Below, piece after piece: positions 26,749 to 34,579 of a stretch of DNA of 64,000 bases. Source of the stretch: Jeongeupia wiesaeckerbachi (lineage in GTDB: Bacteria; Pseudomonadota; Gammaproteobacteria; Burkholderiales; Chitinibacteraceae); NCBI RefSeq assembly GCF_050916355.1, contig NZ_CP136946.1, forward strand, positions 186,001 to 250,000, read 5' to 3'. A program made the position numbers and the translations under genes. The number at the start of each line of letters is the position of its first letter. Position 1 is the stretch's first letter. The notes beneath the pieces were generated by a model. The model worked only from the letters and a program-made list of their open reading frames with translations, was not told where the DNA came from and did not search any database.

Positions 26749-27058
26749 GGGCGACGATGGGGGATGAAGCCTGCGACATCAAGCGTTTGGAGCCTACTGC
26801 GGCAGGCGGGCGAGCCAACGCATTGGCTGCCACAAGCGCATAAACCCGGATGGCCATAAGACCCGTGAGGGTGCCGAGCAGCGGGTGGGACAAATGCACA
26901 GGCACGGTCGCCGCTGGAGATCGTTGCCCGCCTTGCCGGCCTGCCGCCGCCTTGATGGTCGCTGCGCCCGGTCGCTGCGCCCGGTCGCTACAGGCCAGGC
27001 GGAACAAAGCCCCGGCCTTGCGGGCGGTGCGGTGCGGATTGGACGCTGCGGAAACAGC
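26749..27058. repeat. Gene-free gap between tonB and fmdB with a 13-bp tandem repeat
   Basis: About 310 bases hold no convincing gene. At 26957-26989 the 13-base unit GCTGCGCCCGGTC is repeated in tandem about 2.5 times. Frames across the region lack ribosome sites and family matches. Confidence 0.6.
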
Positions 27059-27796
27059 CTAGCCGTTGAGCTTGAACTCGATCGGCACCAGTACCGTGCC
27101 GACAACGGTGTCGCTGCCCTTCTTGGCCGGCACGAATTTCCAGCGGTTCTTGACGGTGTTCTTCGCGACTTCATCCAGCCGCGGGAAGCCGCTCGACTTG
27201 GCGACCTCAACCGCGATCGGCAAGCCGTTTTCGCCGACTTTCACCCGTAGCGTCACCGCGCCCTCCTCGCCCAGCGCGCGCGACTGCGGCGGATACGCCG
27301 GACGCGGATTGGCCAGATAGCTGGCATGGAACGACGGTGCGGACTCGGTCACTGGCGCAGCGGCGGTTTTTTCGGCGCCGGTCGGCGCAGCGGGCGCTGC
27401 CGGGGCAGCCGGGGCAGCCGGCGCGGGCGCCGCCGCGACGGGTGCGGCGGCAGGTTCAGGCTCGGCTGGGCGACTGTCGTGCAGGGCCTTTTCGCTGGTC
27501 GTGGTCTTGGCGGCCGGCTTGGGTACGGGTTGGGGCGCTGGCTTTGCCTGCGGCTTGACCGGCTCGGTCTTGGGTTTGGCCGGCTGCGGCTCGGGCCGCG
27601 GCGCCGGCGCGGCCTGTGGTTTCACCGCGGGTGCCGCCTCGCTGAGCGTCGCGAACATCAGCGAGGGCTGGATGATCTGCGGCGGGGTCGTCGCAACGAA
27701 AGTGCTGACAACCAGATAGATCGCCAGAAGGTGCACACCGGTCACGCCGATCAGTACGGGACTGACGCGCCATCTGAAATCGTTATTGAGAACCAT
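27059..27796 (-). CDS. tonB: Energy-transducing protein TonB
   Basis: The product couples proton-motive force from ExbBD to outer-membrane receptors. It has one N-terminal membrane anchor (VLIGVTGVHLLAIYLVVSTF), a periplasmic Pro/Lys then Pro/Ala-rich linker of about 110 residues (PEPQPAKPKTEPVKPQ), and the C-terminal TonB fold (YLANPRPAYPPQSRALGEEG ... NRWKFVPAKKG). I chose the ATG giving MVLNNDFRWR (245 residues), because a good sigma-70 promoter (TTGAAA, 18 bases, TATTAT) overlaps the more upstream candidate starts at 27826 and 27838. That would make the transcript nearly leaderless. No exbB or exbD is adjacent. Confidence 0.88.
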   Translation of the reverse strand: MVLNNDFRWRVSPVLIGVTGVHLLAIYLVVSTFVATTPPQIIQPSLMFATLSEAAPAVKPQAAPAPRPEPQPAKPKTEPVKPQAKPAPQPVPKPAAKTTTSEKALHDSRPAEPEPAAAPVAAAPAPAAPAAPAAPAAPTGAEKTAAAPVTESAPSFHASYLANPRPAYPPQSRALGEEGAVTLRVKVGENGLPIAVEVAKSSGFPRLDEVAKNTVKNRWKFVPAKKGSDTVVGTVLVPIEFKLNG

Positions 27797-27802
27797 TCGC
27801 GC

Positions 27803-27832
27803 ATAATAAGTGAGAAAAGGTTTCATTTTCAA
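27803..27832 (-). promoter_or_regulatory. Possible tonB promoter
   Basis: On the minus strand TTGAAA is followed after 18 bases by TATTAT. The predicted transcription start falls almost on the ATG at 27796. Confidence 0.4.
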
Positions 27833-27938
27833 GGGCAACCCGCCCCCCTCGCCGCGCGGATCCAGACAGGGAAGTCCGCAATTTGCGCCGATCGCAACTC
27901 GGCGCTAGGGTTCCCCGTTTGCCACCCGGATCTTCGCC

Positions 27939-28556
27939 ATGTCCCCGCTTTCCGCCACCCTGAACGGGCTGATGCTTTCGGCCAGCCTGATCATGGCAAT
28001 CGGTGCGCAGAATGCCTTCGTCCTGCGTCAGGGCATTGCCCGGCAGCAACTGTTTCTGACGGCGTTCTGCTGCGGTCTCTGGGACCTGGTGATGATGAGC
28101 GCCGGCATTGCCGGCATGGGCACTTTGCTCAAGGCGGCGCCGGGCCTGCAGCACTGGATGGCGCTGGCAGGCGCCGCCTTCGTATTCTGGTACGGGCTCG
28201 GCGCCTTGCGGAAGGCCCTGCGCCCGACCACGCTGGCCCCCGATGTCGCGCGCGGCATCGCCACGCCACGCGCGGTGTTCATCGCGACGCTGGGATTTTC
28301 CTTCCTGAATCCGCACGCGCTGCTCGACACCGTCGTGCTGGTCGGCGGCATCGGCGCGCAGCAACCGGCCGAGGCGCGGCCATGGTTTCTGCTCGGCGCC
28401 GCCGGTTTTTCCTTCATCTGGTTCTTCAGCCTGACCTTTGCCGCAACACGGCTCACGCCATGGTTCCGCGATCCGCGCGCCTGGCGCATCCTTGACCTGC
28501 TGATCGCACTGATGATGTTCGCCATCGCCCTGTCGCTCGTCCGCTCGGTGCTTTAA
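27939..28556 (+). CDS. LysE/ArgO family amino-acid exporter
   Basis: A 205-residue membrane protein with six hydrophobic segments and the family opening SLIMAIGAQNAFVLRQGI plus ATLGFSFLNPHALLDTVVL in the middle. These match LysE/ArgO exporters of lysine and arginine, where the conserved NPHA segment lies in the transport core. An ArgO-like arginine or lysine exporter is the best guess. No adjacent LysG/ArgP regulator is present; tonB is divergent and the chemoreceptor has its own promoter downstream. Confidence 0.88.
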   Translation: MSPLSATLNGLMLSASLIMAIGAQNAFVLRQGIARQQLFLTAFCCGLWDLVMMSAGIAGMGTLLKAAPGLQHWMALAGAAFVFWYGLGALRKALRPTTLAPDVARGIATPRAVFIATLGFSFLNPHALLDTVVLVGGIGAQQPAEARPWFLLGAAGFSFIWFFSLTFAATRLTPWFRDPRAWRILDLLIALMMFAIALSLVRSVL

Positions 28557-28567
28557 ACAGATTTGTC

Positions 28568-28594
28568 TCAATTTCGGCGCATTTCTGCCGATAA
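28568..28594 (+). promoter_or_regulatory. Sigma-28 (FliA) flagellar-class promoter of the chemoreceptor gene
   Basis: TCAATTTC and GCCGATAA are 11 bases apart. The -10 matches the FliA consensus at all eight positions, the -35 at five of eight, and the spacing is exact. It lies 42 bases before the chemoreceptor ATG. Confidence 0.7.
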
Positions 28595-28636
28595 GGGAAC
28601 GCAGCACGCCGTCGAACACCTTCCAAGGAAAAAGCC

Positions 28637-30250
28637 ATGAATATCGGACACCGGCTGATCGCCCTGATCGTCGCCGCCATTGCCGCGCTTGTTGTCGTCG
28701 GCATCGCCGGCAACGTCATGTTCAAGCAGGTCGAAACCAGTGTCGCCCTGCTCGTCGACGATGCGTTCGACGGCCTGAACAAAGGCAACGACATCAATAA
28801 CAACTACAAGATCGAGCAGATCCTCGTCGCCCAGTACGTCGTCGAACAAAACCCCGACGCCCGCGCCAAGCTGGCCGACGAAATCGGCCAGCGCCGTGCC
28901 GCGATCGAACAGATCAATCGCGACTACGAAAAAGTCCATACCGACGGTGAAGACCAGCAGCGCTTCGCAGAATTCAAGTCGAGCCTGCAGTCGTTCCATT
29001 CGATCTACAACGAGATCATCGCCAAGGCCAAGGCCGGCGATATCGCCGGTGCGCAGACCCAGATCGCGCATCAGGGGCGCGATGCGGCGATCGCGACCGA
29101 GAAGACCCTGGTCGCGCTGCACGAACACAATGCGCACGAGGCCAAGCTGCAGCAGGAAGCCATTCTCGCTAGCGAGGCCAATGCCCGCAGCGTGATCGGC
29201 GGTGCCATTGCACTCGCGGCGATTGCCCTCGCAGTGTTCGGCACCCTGCTCTACCGTTCGATCCGCCAGCCATTGCTGGCGATGCAGCAAACCGTGAGCG
29301 AGATCGAAGCCAGCCTCGATTTCACCCGGCGCGTGCCGGTACGCGGCAACGACGAGATCGCCCAGACCGTCACCGCGTTCAACCGCCTGCTCGAACGCAC
29401 CCGCCAGAGTCTGAAGGACATGTCGGACCACATCCGCACGATCGGCGGTGCCACCGGCGAAGTCGCCCGGGCCGCCGGCAGCATGTCGCAGAATGCCGGC
29501 AATACCAGCGAGGCGGCGACGAGCATGGCGGCGACGGTCGAGGAAGTCACCGTCAGCATCACCCACATCGCCGATCGCGCGTCCGAAGCCGACCAGATCT
29601 CGCGTGAATCCGGCCGCCAGGCCAGTACCGGCGCGCAGGTGATCGACACCAGCGTCACCCGTATCGACGCCATCTCGGGCAGCGTGCGCGAAGCCGCCGG
29701 CCAGATCGATGCGCTGAAGGAAAAGAGCGCCGACATCAACGCCGTCGTCAGCGTAATCAAGGACATCGCCGATCAGACCAACCTGCTGGCGCTGAACGCC
29801 GCGATCGAGGCGGCACGCGCCGGTGAAACCGGCCGCGGCTTTGCCGTCGTCGCCGACGAAGTGCGCAAGCTGGCCGAGCGCACCGCGGTATCGACACAGG
29901 AGATCTCGGGCACCGTCGCCGCGATCCAGCAAGGCGCGCTGGCCGCGGTCGAGCGGATGCGCGATGTCGTCACCGAAGTCGAAGGCGCGGTCTCGCAGGC
30001 GCGCGAAGCCGGTGCGGCAATCGGCGCGATCCGCAGCGGCTCGACCGCCGTGGTCGAACACGTCGCCGACATCAGCGGCGCGATCCGCGAACAGAGCGCC
30101 GCCAGCAACAACATTGCCCAGCTGGTCGAACGCATCGCACAGATGTCCGAAGCCAGCAGCAGCGCCGCGATGCAAACAGCCAACTCGGCGCGCGAACTCG
30201 ACCGGCTCGCAGGCGAGATGAATCGTGAAGTCGAACGTTATCGTCTGTGA
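28637..30250 (+). CDS. Methyl-accepting chemotaxis protein
   Basis: A 537-residue chemoreceptor: membrane helix 1 (LIALIVAAIAALVVVGIAG), a four-helix-bundle periplasmic sensor (about 30-190, with NNYKIEQILVAQYVVEQNPD), membrane helix 2 (VIGGAIALAAIALAVFGTLL), HAMP domain (about 213-265) and a cytoplasmic signalling hairpin whose tip DIADQTNLLALNAAIEAARA (about residue 376) is the CheA/CheW contact. There is no CheR-tethering pentapeptide at the C-terminus (ends REVERYRL). The ligand is unknown. Its last eight codons overlap the tag gene. The FliA promoter places it in the flagellar regulon. Confidence 0.96.
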   Translation: MNIGHRLIALIVAAIAALVVVGIAGNVMFKQVETSVALLVDDAFDGLNKGNDINNNYKIEQILVAQYVVEQNPDARAKLADEIGQRRAAIEQINRDYEKVHTDGEDQQRFAEFKSSLQSFHSIYNEIIAKAKAGDIAGAQTQIAHQGRDAAIATEKTLVALHEHNAHEAKLQQEAILASEANARSVIGGAIALAAIALAVFGTLLYRSIRQPLLAMQQTVSEIEASLDFTRRVPVRGNDEIAQTVTAFNRLLERTRQSLKDMSDHIRTIGGATGEVARAAGSMSQNAGNTSEAATSMAATVEEVTVSITHIADRASEADQISRESGRQASTGAQVIDTSVTRIDAISGSVREAAGQIDALKEKSADINAVVSVIKDIADQTNLLALNAAIEAARAGETGRGFAVVADEVRKLAERTAVSTQEISGTVAAIQQGALAAVERMRDVVTEVEGAVSQAREAGAAIGAIRSGSTAVVEHVADISGAIREQSAASNNIAQLVERIAQMSEASSSAAMQTANSARELDRLAGEMNREVERYRL

Positions 30251-30812
30251 CGATGGCCGGCCGCGCTGCGGCTGGCTGTCAGACGACGCGCTCTACGTCG
30301 CCTACCACGACCTTGAATGGGGCGTACCCTGCCATGACGAGCGCACGCTGTTCGAGATGCTCTGCCTCGAGGGCATGCAGGCCGGACTCTCGTGGCTGAC
30401 GGTACTGAAAAAGCGCGACGGCTACCGCCGCGCTTTTTGCAATTTCGACACCGCGGCAATCGCGGCGTTTACGCCTGACGATATCGACCGGCTGGTGCTC
30501 GACCCGGGCATCATCCGCCACCGCGGCAAGATCGAAGCCATCGTCGGCAATGCCCGGGCGCTGCTGGCGCTGCATGCGCAGGGCGACACGCTCGATCGCC
30601 TTGTCTGGGACATCGTCGGCGGCTCGCCCCGGATCAATGCACCGGCGTCGCTGGCCGATGTGCCGGCCAGTACCGCCGAATCGGAGCTGCTCTCGAAGCG
30701 GCTGAAGAAACTCGGCTTCCGCTTCGTCGGCAGCACGACGTGCTACGCCTTCATGCAGGCCTGCGGCCTGGTCGACGACCACGTTCAGGGCTGCTGCAAG
30801 GCAGCACGCTAA
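30225..30812 (+). CDS. tag: DNA-3-methyladenine glycosylase I
   Basis: A 195-residue base-excision repair enzyme that removes 3-methyladenine. Family motifs are RCGWLSDDALYVAYHDLEWG at the N-terminus, LFEMLCLEGMQAGLSW, and the C-terminal FRFVGSTTCYAFMQACGLVDD. The zinc-snap ligands are present (Cys in RCGW, His in YHDLEWG, and the terminal His/Cys in DDHVQGCCK). Translation begins at GTG 30225, 26 bases inside the chemoreceptor gene in another frame, so the gene is probably read from the same message. A short non-conserved N-terminal extension (MKSNVIVCDDGRP) precedes the domain. Confidence 0.93.
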   Translation: MKSNVIVCDDGRPRCGWLSDDALYVAYHDLEWGVPCHDERTLFEMLCLEGMQAGLSWLTVLKKRDGYRRAFCNFDTAAIAAFTPDDIDRLVLDPGIIRHRGKIEAIVGNARALLALHAQGDTLDRLVWDIVGGSPRINAPASLADVPASTAESELLSKRLKKLGFRFVGSTTCYAFMQACGLVDDHVQGCCKAAR

Positions 30813-30918
30813 GCCGCCGTCATCGGCGCGGGTAGGCGCACGACCAGACGCCACAAGGGTGCGGATGCCGGTGGACGGCCGAGCTGCTGCGCCCTCCGGC
30901 TGGCCCCGGACGGGACGA

Positions 30919-31821
30919 TCAGCCTGAGCTCAGCGCCGTCACCGCAATCCCCGCCGCATCGGCGATCACCGCATCAGGCCATTTCGCATCGGCCCTGGGC
31001 TGGGTGAAATAGACAGCGAGCACCAGCGGCGCGCGCCCCGGCGGCCAGAGCACGGCGATGTCGTTGGTCGTGCCGTAGTCACCGGAGCCGGTCTTGTCGC
31101 CGACCTGCCAGCCGGCCGGCACACCGGCGCGGATCCGTTTCGCACCGGTGGTATTGCCGCGCAGCCAGTCCTGCAGCTGGGTGCGTTGCGGCGCCGGCAG
31201 TACGTTGCCAAGCGCGAGCGCCTGCAGGCTGCGCGCCATCGCCGCCGGCGTCGTCGTGTCGCGCAAGTCGCCGGGCAACGCGGTATTGAGTTCGGTTTCC
31301 CAACGGTCGAGCCGGAATGCGTCGTCGCCGATGCTGCGTGCAAACGCGGTCACGTCGGCCGGCGCGCCGAGCTGCCTGATCAGCAGATTGGCGGCCGTGT
31401 TGTCGCTGTACTGGATCGCCGCAGCGCACAGCTCGGCCACCGTCATGCCGTCGGCAATATGCCGGCCGCTGATCGGTGAATAGCTGACGAGATCGGCCTG
31501 CGTGTAGCGGACGCGCCGCTGCAACAAGCCCGCATCGCCGACGCTGCGCGCGAGGATGGCGCCGGCCAGCATCGCCTTGAAGGTGCTGCAGAAGGCGAAG
31601 CGCTCGTTCATCCGATAGCCGAGCCGTACCCCGCTGCCGGTGTCGAGCGCACACACGCCGAGCCGGCCGCCGTAACGACGCTCGAGCGCGGCGAAATCGG
31701 CATCGGTCTTGCCCTCCGCAGCAACGCGTGCCGTCTCTGCGGCGCGGGACTGGAGCGCCAAGGCAAAAGGCAGGCTAGCAGCAGCCAGCAACAGCCGGCG
31801 GCGTCCGGGAGAATCAAGCAT
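30919..31821 (-). CDS. bla: Class A beta-lactamase
   Basis: A 300-residue serine beta-lactamase exported via an Arg-rich signal (SPGRRRLLLAAASLPFALA, possibly Tat). All catalytic motifs are present: S79-T-F-K82, Y138-S-D-N141, E175-x-x-L-N179 and K243-T-G. A Cys precedes the active Ser (position 69 in the standard scheme), but the Cys at 238 that pairs with it in KPC/SME-type carbapenemases is replaced by Gly, so it looks like an ordinary chromosomal penicillinase/cephalosporinase. It is divergent from ampR, so it is probably inducible by peptidoglycan fragments. Its spectrum is not predictable from sequence. Confidence 0.95.
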   Translation of the reverse strand: MLDSPGRRRLLLAAASLPFALALQSRAAETARVAAEGKTDADFAALERRYGGRLGVCALDTGSGVRLGYRMNERFAFCSTFKAMLAGAILARSVGDAGLLQRRVRYTQADLVSYSPISGRHIADGMTVAELCAAAIQYSDNTAANLLIRQLGAPADVTAFARSIGDDAFRLDRWETELNTALPGDLRDTTTPAAMARSLQALALGNVLPAPQRTQLQDWLRGNTTGAKRIRAGVPAGWQVGDKTGSGDYGTTNDIAVLWPPGRAPLVLAVYFTQPRADAKWPDAVIADAAGIAVTALSSG

Positions 31822-31865
31822 CGGTTCGACCTCGTTGAATGATGGACTGGATTGGCGATGAACGA

Positions 31866-31894
31866 ACTATCGACGCTTTGCCGATGGCGGACAA
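31866..31894 (-). promoter_or_regulatory. bla promoter
   Basis: On the minus strand TTGTCC and GATAGT are 17 bases apart, about 45 bases before the bla ATG. It overlaps the ampR promoter on the other strand, as expected for a regulator acting on both. Confidence 0.45.
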
Positions 31895-31905
31895 ACGAGA
31901 ATAAT
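31878..31905 (+). promoter_or_regulatory. ampR promoter
   Basis: TTGCCG and AATAAT are 16 bases apart, about 37 bases before the ampR ATG. The element is back-to-back with, and overlaps, the bla promoter. Confidence 0.35.
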
Positions 31906-31942
31906 TGCGTCAAGACCAAAGAAAATCTTTTAGCGGAATACG

Positions 31943-32836
31943 ATGCGCCCCTACCTGCCACTGAACGCGCTGCGCGCTTTCGAGTCGTCGGCCCGGCAAC
32001 TGAACTTCACCCGTGCGGCGCAGGAGCTGAACGTCACGCAGGCCGCGGTCAGCCAGCAGGTACGGGCGCTCGAAGAGCGGCTCGGCTGCGCCTTGTTCAA
32101 GCGGCTGCCGCGCGGACTCGGGTTGACCGACGAAGGCCGCGCGCTGCTGCCGGTGCTCAGCGACGCATTCGGCCGGATCGAACAGGTGCTCAAGCAGTTC
32201 GACGGTGGCCATTTCCACGAAGTCCTGACGGTCGGTGTCGTCGGCACCTTTGCCGTCGGCTGGCTGATGCCGCGGCTCAAGCGCTTTGGCGAAGCCCACC
32301 CCTTCATCGAGCTGCGGCTGCTGACCAACAACAATCTGGTCGACCTCGCCGCCGAGGGACTCGATTTTGCGATCCGTTTCGGCGATGGCGTCTGGCCCGG
32401 CACGCACGCAACGCGGCTGCTCGATGCGCCGCTGACCGTGCTGTGCACGCCGGCCATTGCCCGGCGACTGGGCATGCTGGCCGATCTGGCCCGTGAAACG
32501 CTACTGCGCTCCTACCGCACCGACGAATGGCCCGACTGGTTTGTCGCGGCGGGACTGGCACCGTGGCCGGCGACCGGCCCGGTCTTCGATTCGTCCCGGC
32601 TGATGGTCGAGGCGGCGATGCAGGGTGCCGGCGTCGCACTGGCGCCGCCGCGGATGTTCGCGCGCGAACTGCAGGCCGGCCTGCTCGTCCGCCCTTTCGC
32701 TGCCGAGGTTCACACCGGCACGTACTGGTTGACGGGATTGAAGTCGCGCCCGATGTCGCCGGCGATGCAGCTGTTCCGCGACTGGATTACCGGCGAGGCC
32801 AGCGCCGAAGCCGGCGAACTCCCCGCCGGCATCTGA
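31943..32836 (+). CDS. ampR: LysR-type beta-lactamase regulator AmpR
   Basis: A 297-residue LysR-type regulator. The N-terminus RPYLPLNALRAFESSARQLN and the helix-turn-helix following it match AmpR closely. In the effector domain GVVGTFAVGWLMP holds the Thr and EGLDFAIRFGDG the Asp that sense muropeptides in known AmpR proteins. AmpR represses when bound to UDP-MurNAc-pentapeptide and activates bla when anhydro-muropeptides rise. It is divergent from the class A beta-lactamase with 121 bases between, the standard arrangement. AGCGGA precedes the ATG. Confidence 0.93.
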   Translation: MRPYLPLNALRAFESSARQLNFTRAAQELNVTQAAVSQQVRALEERLGCALFKRLPRGLGLTDEGRALLPVLSDAFGRIEQVLKQFDGGHFHEVLTVGVVGTFAVGWLMPRLKRFGEAHPFIELRLLTNNNLVDLAAEGLDFAIRFGDGVWPGTHATRLLDAPLTVLCTPAIARRLGMLADLARETLLRSYRTDEWPDWFVAAGLAPWPATGPVFDSSRLMVEAAMQGAGVALAPPRMFARELQAGLLVRPFAAEVHTGTYWLTGLKSRPMSPAMQLFRDWITGEASAEAGELPAGI

Positions 32837-32846
32837 CAACGACAAG

Positions 32847-33386
32847 CTAGCAGTGCTTTGCGACGAGACGGACGACGGTATTCCACACCCGCGTCGTTGC
32901 CGGCAGGCCGAGCCGCTTTTCCAGCAAGGCGTTCGGGCTGCCCGGGCTGGCGCCGAACTGGTAGGCGACACTCAGCGCTTCGGTAGCGCTAAGCCGGAGC
33001 ACATCGACGTCGCCCTTCGCGCTTCGCAACACGGTGCCGTCGACAACGGCCACATCGCGATGCAGGAAGGTTGCATAGCAGCCGTAGACGGCGCCCTGAT
33101 CGACGCCGTCGAAGGGATCCTGCGCAACGAGGGCCGCAAGCGCACCCATTTCGCGCAGGAAGGCCGGCTCCTTCAGGCCGCAGCGCTCGGCGAGCAGGCT
33201 GCAGGCGCGGGACAGCACGGCTTCCGCAGCCTCACCTGGCGCGACCGAGAATGCCAGCGTGCCGTTGACGAGAAAGGACGCAGCGCCCGTCGCGCCGGCG
33301 TCGAGAAACGCCGCTTCGAACTGCGCGCGATTCGGGCAGTTCGGCCGCCCCAGGTTGAGGTTGCGGAAGAACACGGCGTAATCCAT
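32847..33386 (-). CDS. DUF1697 family protein
   Basis: A 179-residue soluble protein starting MDYAVFFRNLNLGRPNCPNR and ending LLEKRLGLPATTRVWNTVVR, both DUF1697 signatures; the middle FLVNGTLAFSV corresponds to the family's gene-wide SGNVVF-like strand. The function is unknown. Downstream ampR converges on it, ten bases away. The start chosen sits behind a G-rich stretch; a GTG/ATG four codons upstream is not needed. Confidence 0.8.
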   Translation of the reverse strand: MDYAVFFRNLNLGRPNCPNRAQFEAAFLDAGATGAASFLVNGTLAFSVAPGEAAEAVLSRACSLLAERCGLKEPAFLREMGALAALVAQDPFDGVDQGAVYGCYATFLHRDVAVVDGTVLRSAKGDVDVLRLSATEALSVAYQFGASPGSPNALLEKRLGLPATTRVWNTVVRLVAKHC

Positions 33387-33413
33387 CCCCCCACCCACCC
33401 GCCTCGCCGCTGC

Positions 33414-34409
33414 TCAATGCGCCAGCCGCTCGCCCGCAGGCGTTGCCGTCAACAGCGCGAGCGCGTCGCGGTTCAGCCCGTCGTGCGTCCAGCGGTAGTA
33501 CTGGTGGTGCAGCTTGCAGTGTTCAAGCGCGTCGCCGAGATTGCCCTGCGCCTCGTTCACTTTCGCCAGTTGGCCGTGAATGTCCATCAGCGTATGGGCG
33601 ATGCCCATGGGTTCGCCGATCTCGCGCGCGGCATGCAGCGCATCGAGCGCGCCACGGCCGTCATGCAGGCGCGTGCGCAACTGGCCCTGCTGCAGCAATG
33701 CAAACGCCCGCACCCAGTGGTTGTTGGCGCCATCGGCCAGCGCCAGCGCGATGTCGAGGCAGCGGCCGGCGTCGCGCAGCCGGTTGTTCGCCTGCGCGAC
33801 GATGCTGGCGTAGACCTGCCATTCGGCCTCGAACGGCCGACCGGGCGTGGCGGCGATCTGCGGCGCGGCCTCGGCGAGCGTCACCGCCATCTCGTCGTAG
33901 CGGCCCAGCGCGTTGAGGCTGGCGACGACGTTGAGCGCGATCATCGCCTGCACGCGGCTGTCACCGGCGGCACCGGCGGCACCGGCGGCACGCAATGCTG
34001 CGGCCTTGTAATGCAAGGCCGGTTCGGCCCCGCCGAGTGCCTGGCAGATGCGGCCAAGCCCAAGCAGCGCTTCGCTTTTCGCCAGCGCATCATCGGCCGC
34101 CAGCGGCAAGGCCTGCTGCCATGCCTGCAGCGCGGCGGCGTAATCGGCGTGCGCGTAGTGGATGGCCGCCGCGCCGAGGCGCGTGCGGCAACGCAGGGCG
34201 GTGTCGCTGGTACCGAGCAGGCCGTCGGCTTCGGTGTAGGCATTCAATGCCGATTGCGGCTGCCATAGCGCCTCGAGGCAGCGCCCCCGTTCGATCAGCC
34301 TTGCCGCCTGCAACGGCGGCGCATCGGGCCGCGCCAGCAAGCGGTCGATTTCGGCAAGCTGCCGCCCGGGTTGCAAATACCACGCGGCGGATTCGGCGAC
34401 GAAAGACAT
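33414..34409 (-). CDS. Tetratricopeptide-repeat protein
   Basis: A 331-residue cytoplasmic protein built of roughly six helical TPR-like repeats (e.g. YAAALQAWQQALPLAADDAL, YDEMAVTLAEAAPQIAATPG, LGDALEHCKLHHQYYRWTHD). Similar TPR blocks precede GGDEF or HTH domains in other bacteria, but no such domain follows here. A role as a protein-interaction scaffold is inferred. It starts at MSFVAESAAWYLQPG with only a weak ribosome site. A run of Ala-Ala-Gly repeats (RAAGAAGAAGDS) from GCCGCCGGT-like triplets is a local low-complexity patch. Confidence 0.75.
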   Translation of the reverse strand: MSFVAESAAWYLQPGRQLAEIDRLLARPDAPPLQAARLIERGRCLEALWQPQSALNAYTEADGLLGTSDTALRCRTRLGAAAIHYAHADYAAALQAWQQALPLAADDALAKSEALLGLGRICQALGGAEPALHYKAAALRAAGAAGAAGDSRVQAMIALNVVASLNALGRYDEMAVTLAEAAPQIAATPGRPFEAEWQVYASIVAQANNRLRDAGRCLDIALALADGANNHWVRAFALLQQGQLRTRLHDGRGALDALHAAREIGEPMGIAHTLMDIHGQLAKVNEAQGNLGDALEHCKLHHQYYRWTHDGLNRDALALLTATPAGERLAH

Positions 34410-34525
34410 GGCGGCATTCCGGTCTGGAGAAACGGCCACTATAGGGACGACGCCGATCGGCGTCACCGGGTCGGGACGTGCGCCCGTCTGCTCAATCCGG
34501 CCGTACGGAAGATACAAGAATGCAT

Positions 34526-34551
34526 AAAAAAAGGCGGGTCGATGACCCGCC
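34526..34551 (-). terminator. Intrinsic terminator after the chitin-binding esterase gene
   Basis: On the minus strand GGCGGGTC and GACCCGCC pair around an ATC loop and are followed by seven T. It lies about 28 bases after the stop codon. Confidence 0.9.
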
Positions 34552-34579
34552 CAATGAGAGGACGATGCACAGCAAAAAA

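Noticed and set aside
27796..27826. Possible Fur box at the tonB promoter
   Set aside because: ATAATAAGTGAGAA has some similarity but the 7-1-7 inverted pattern is not there.
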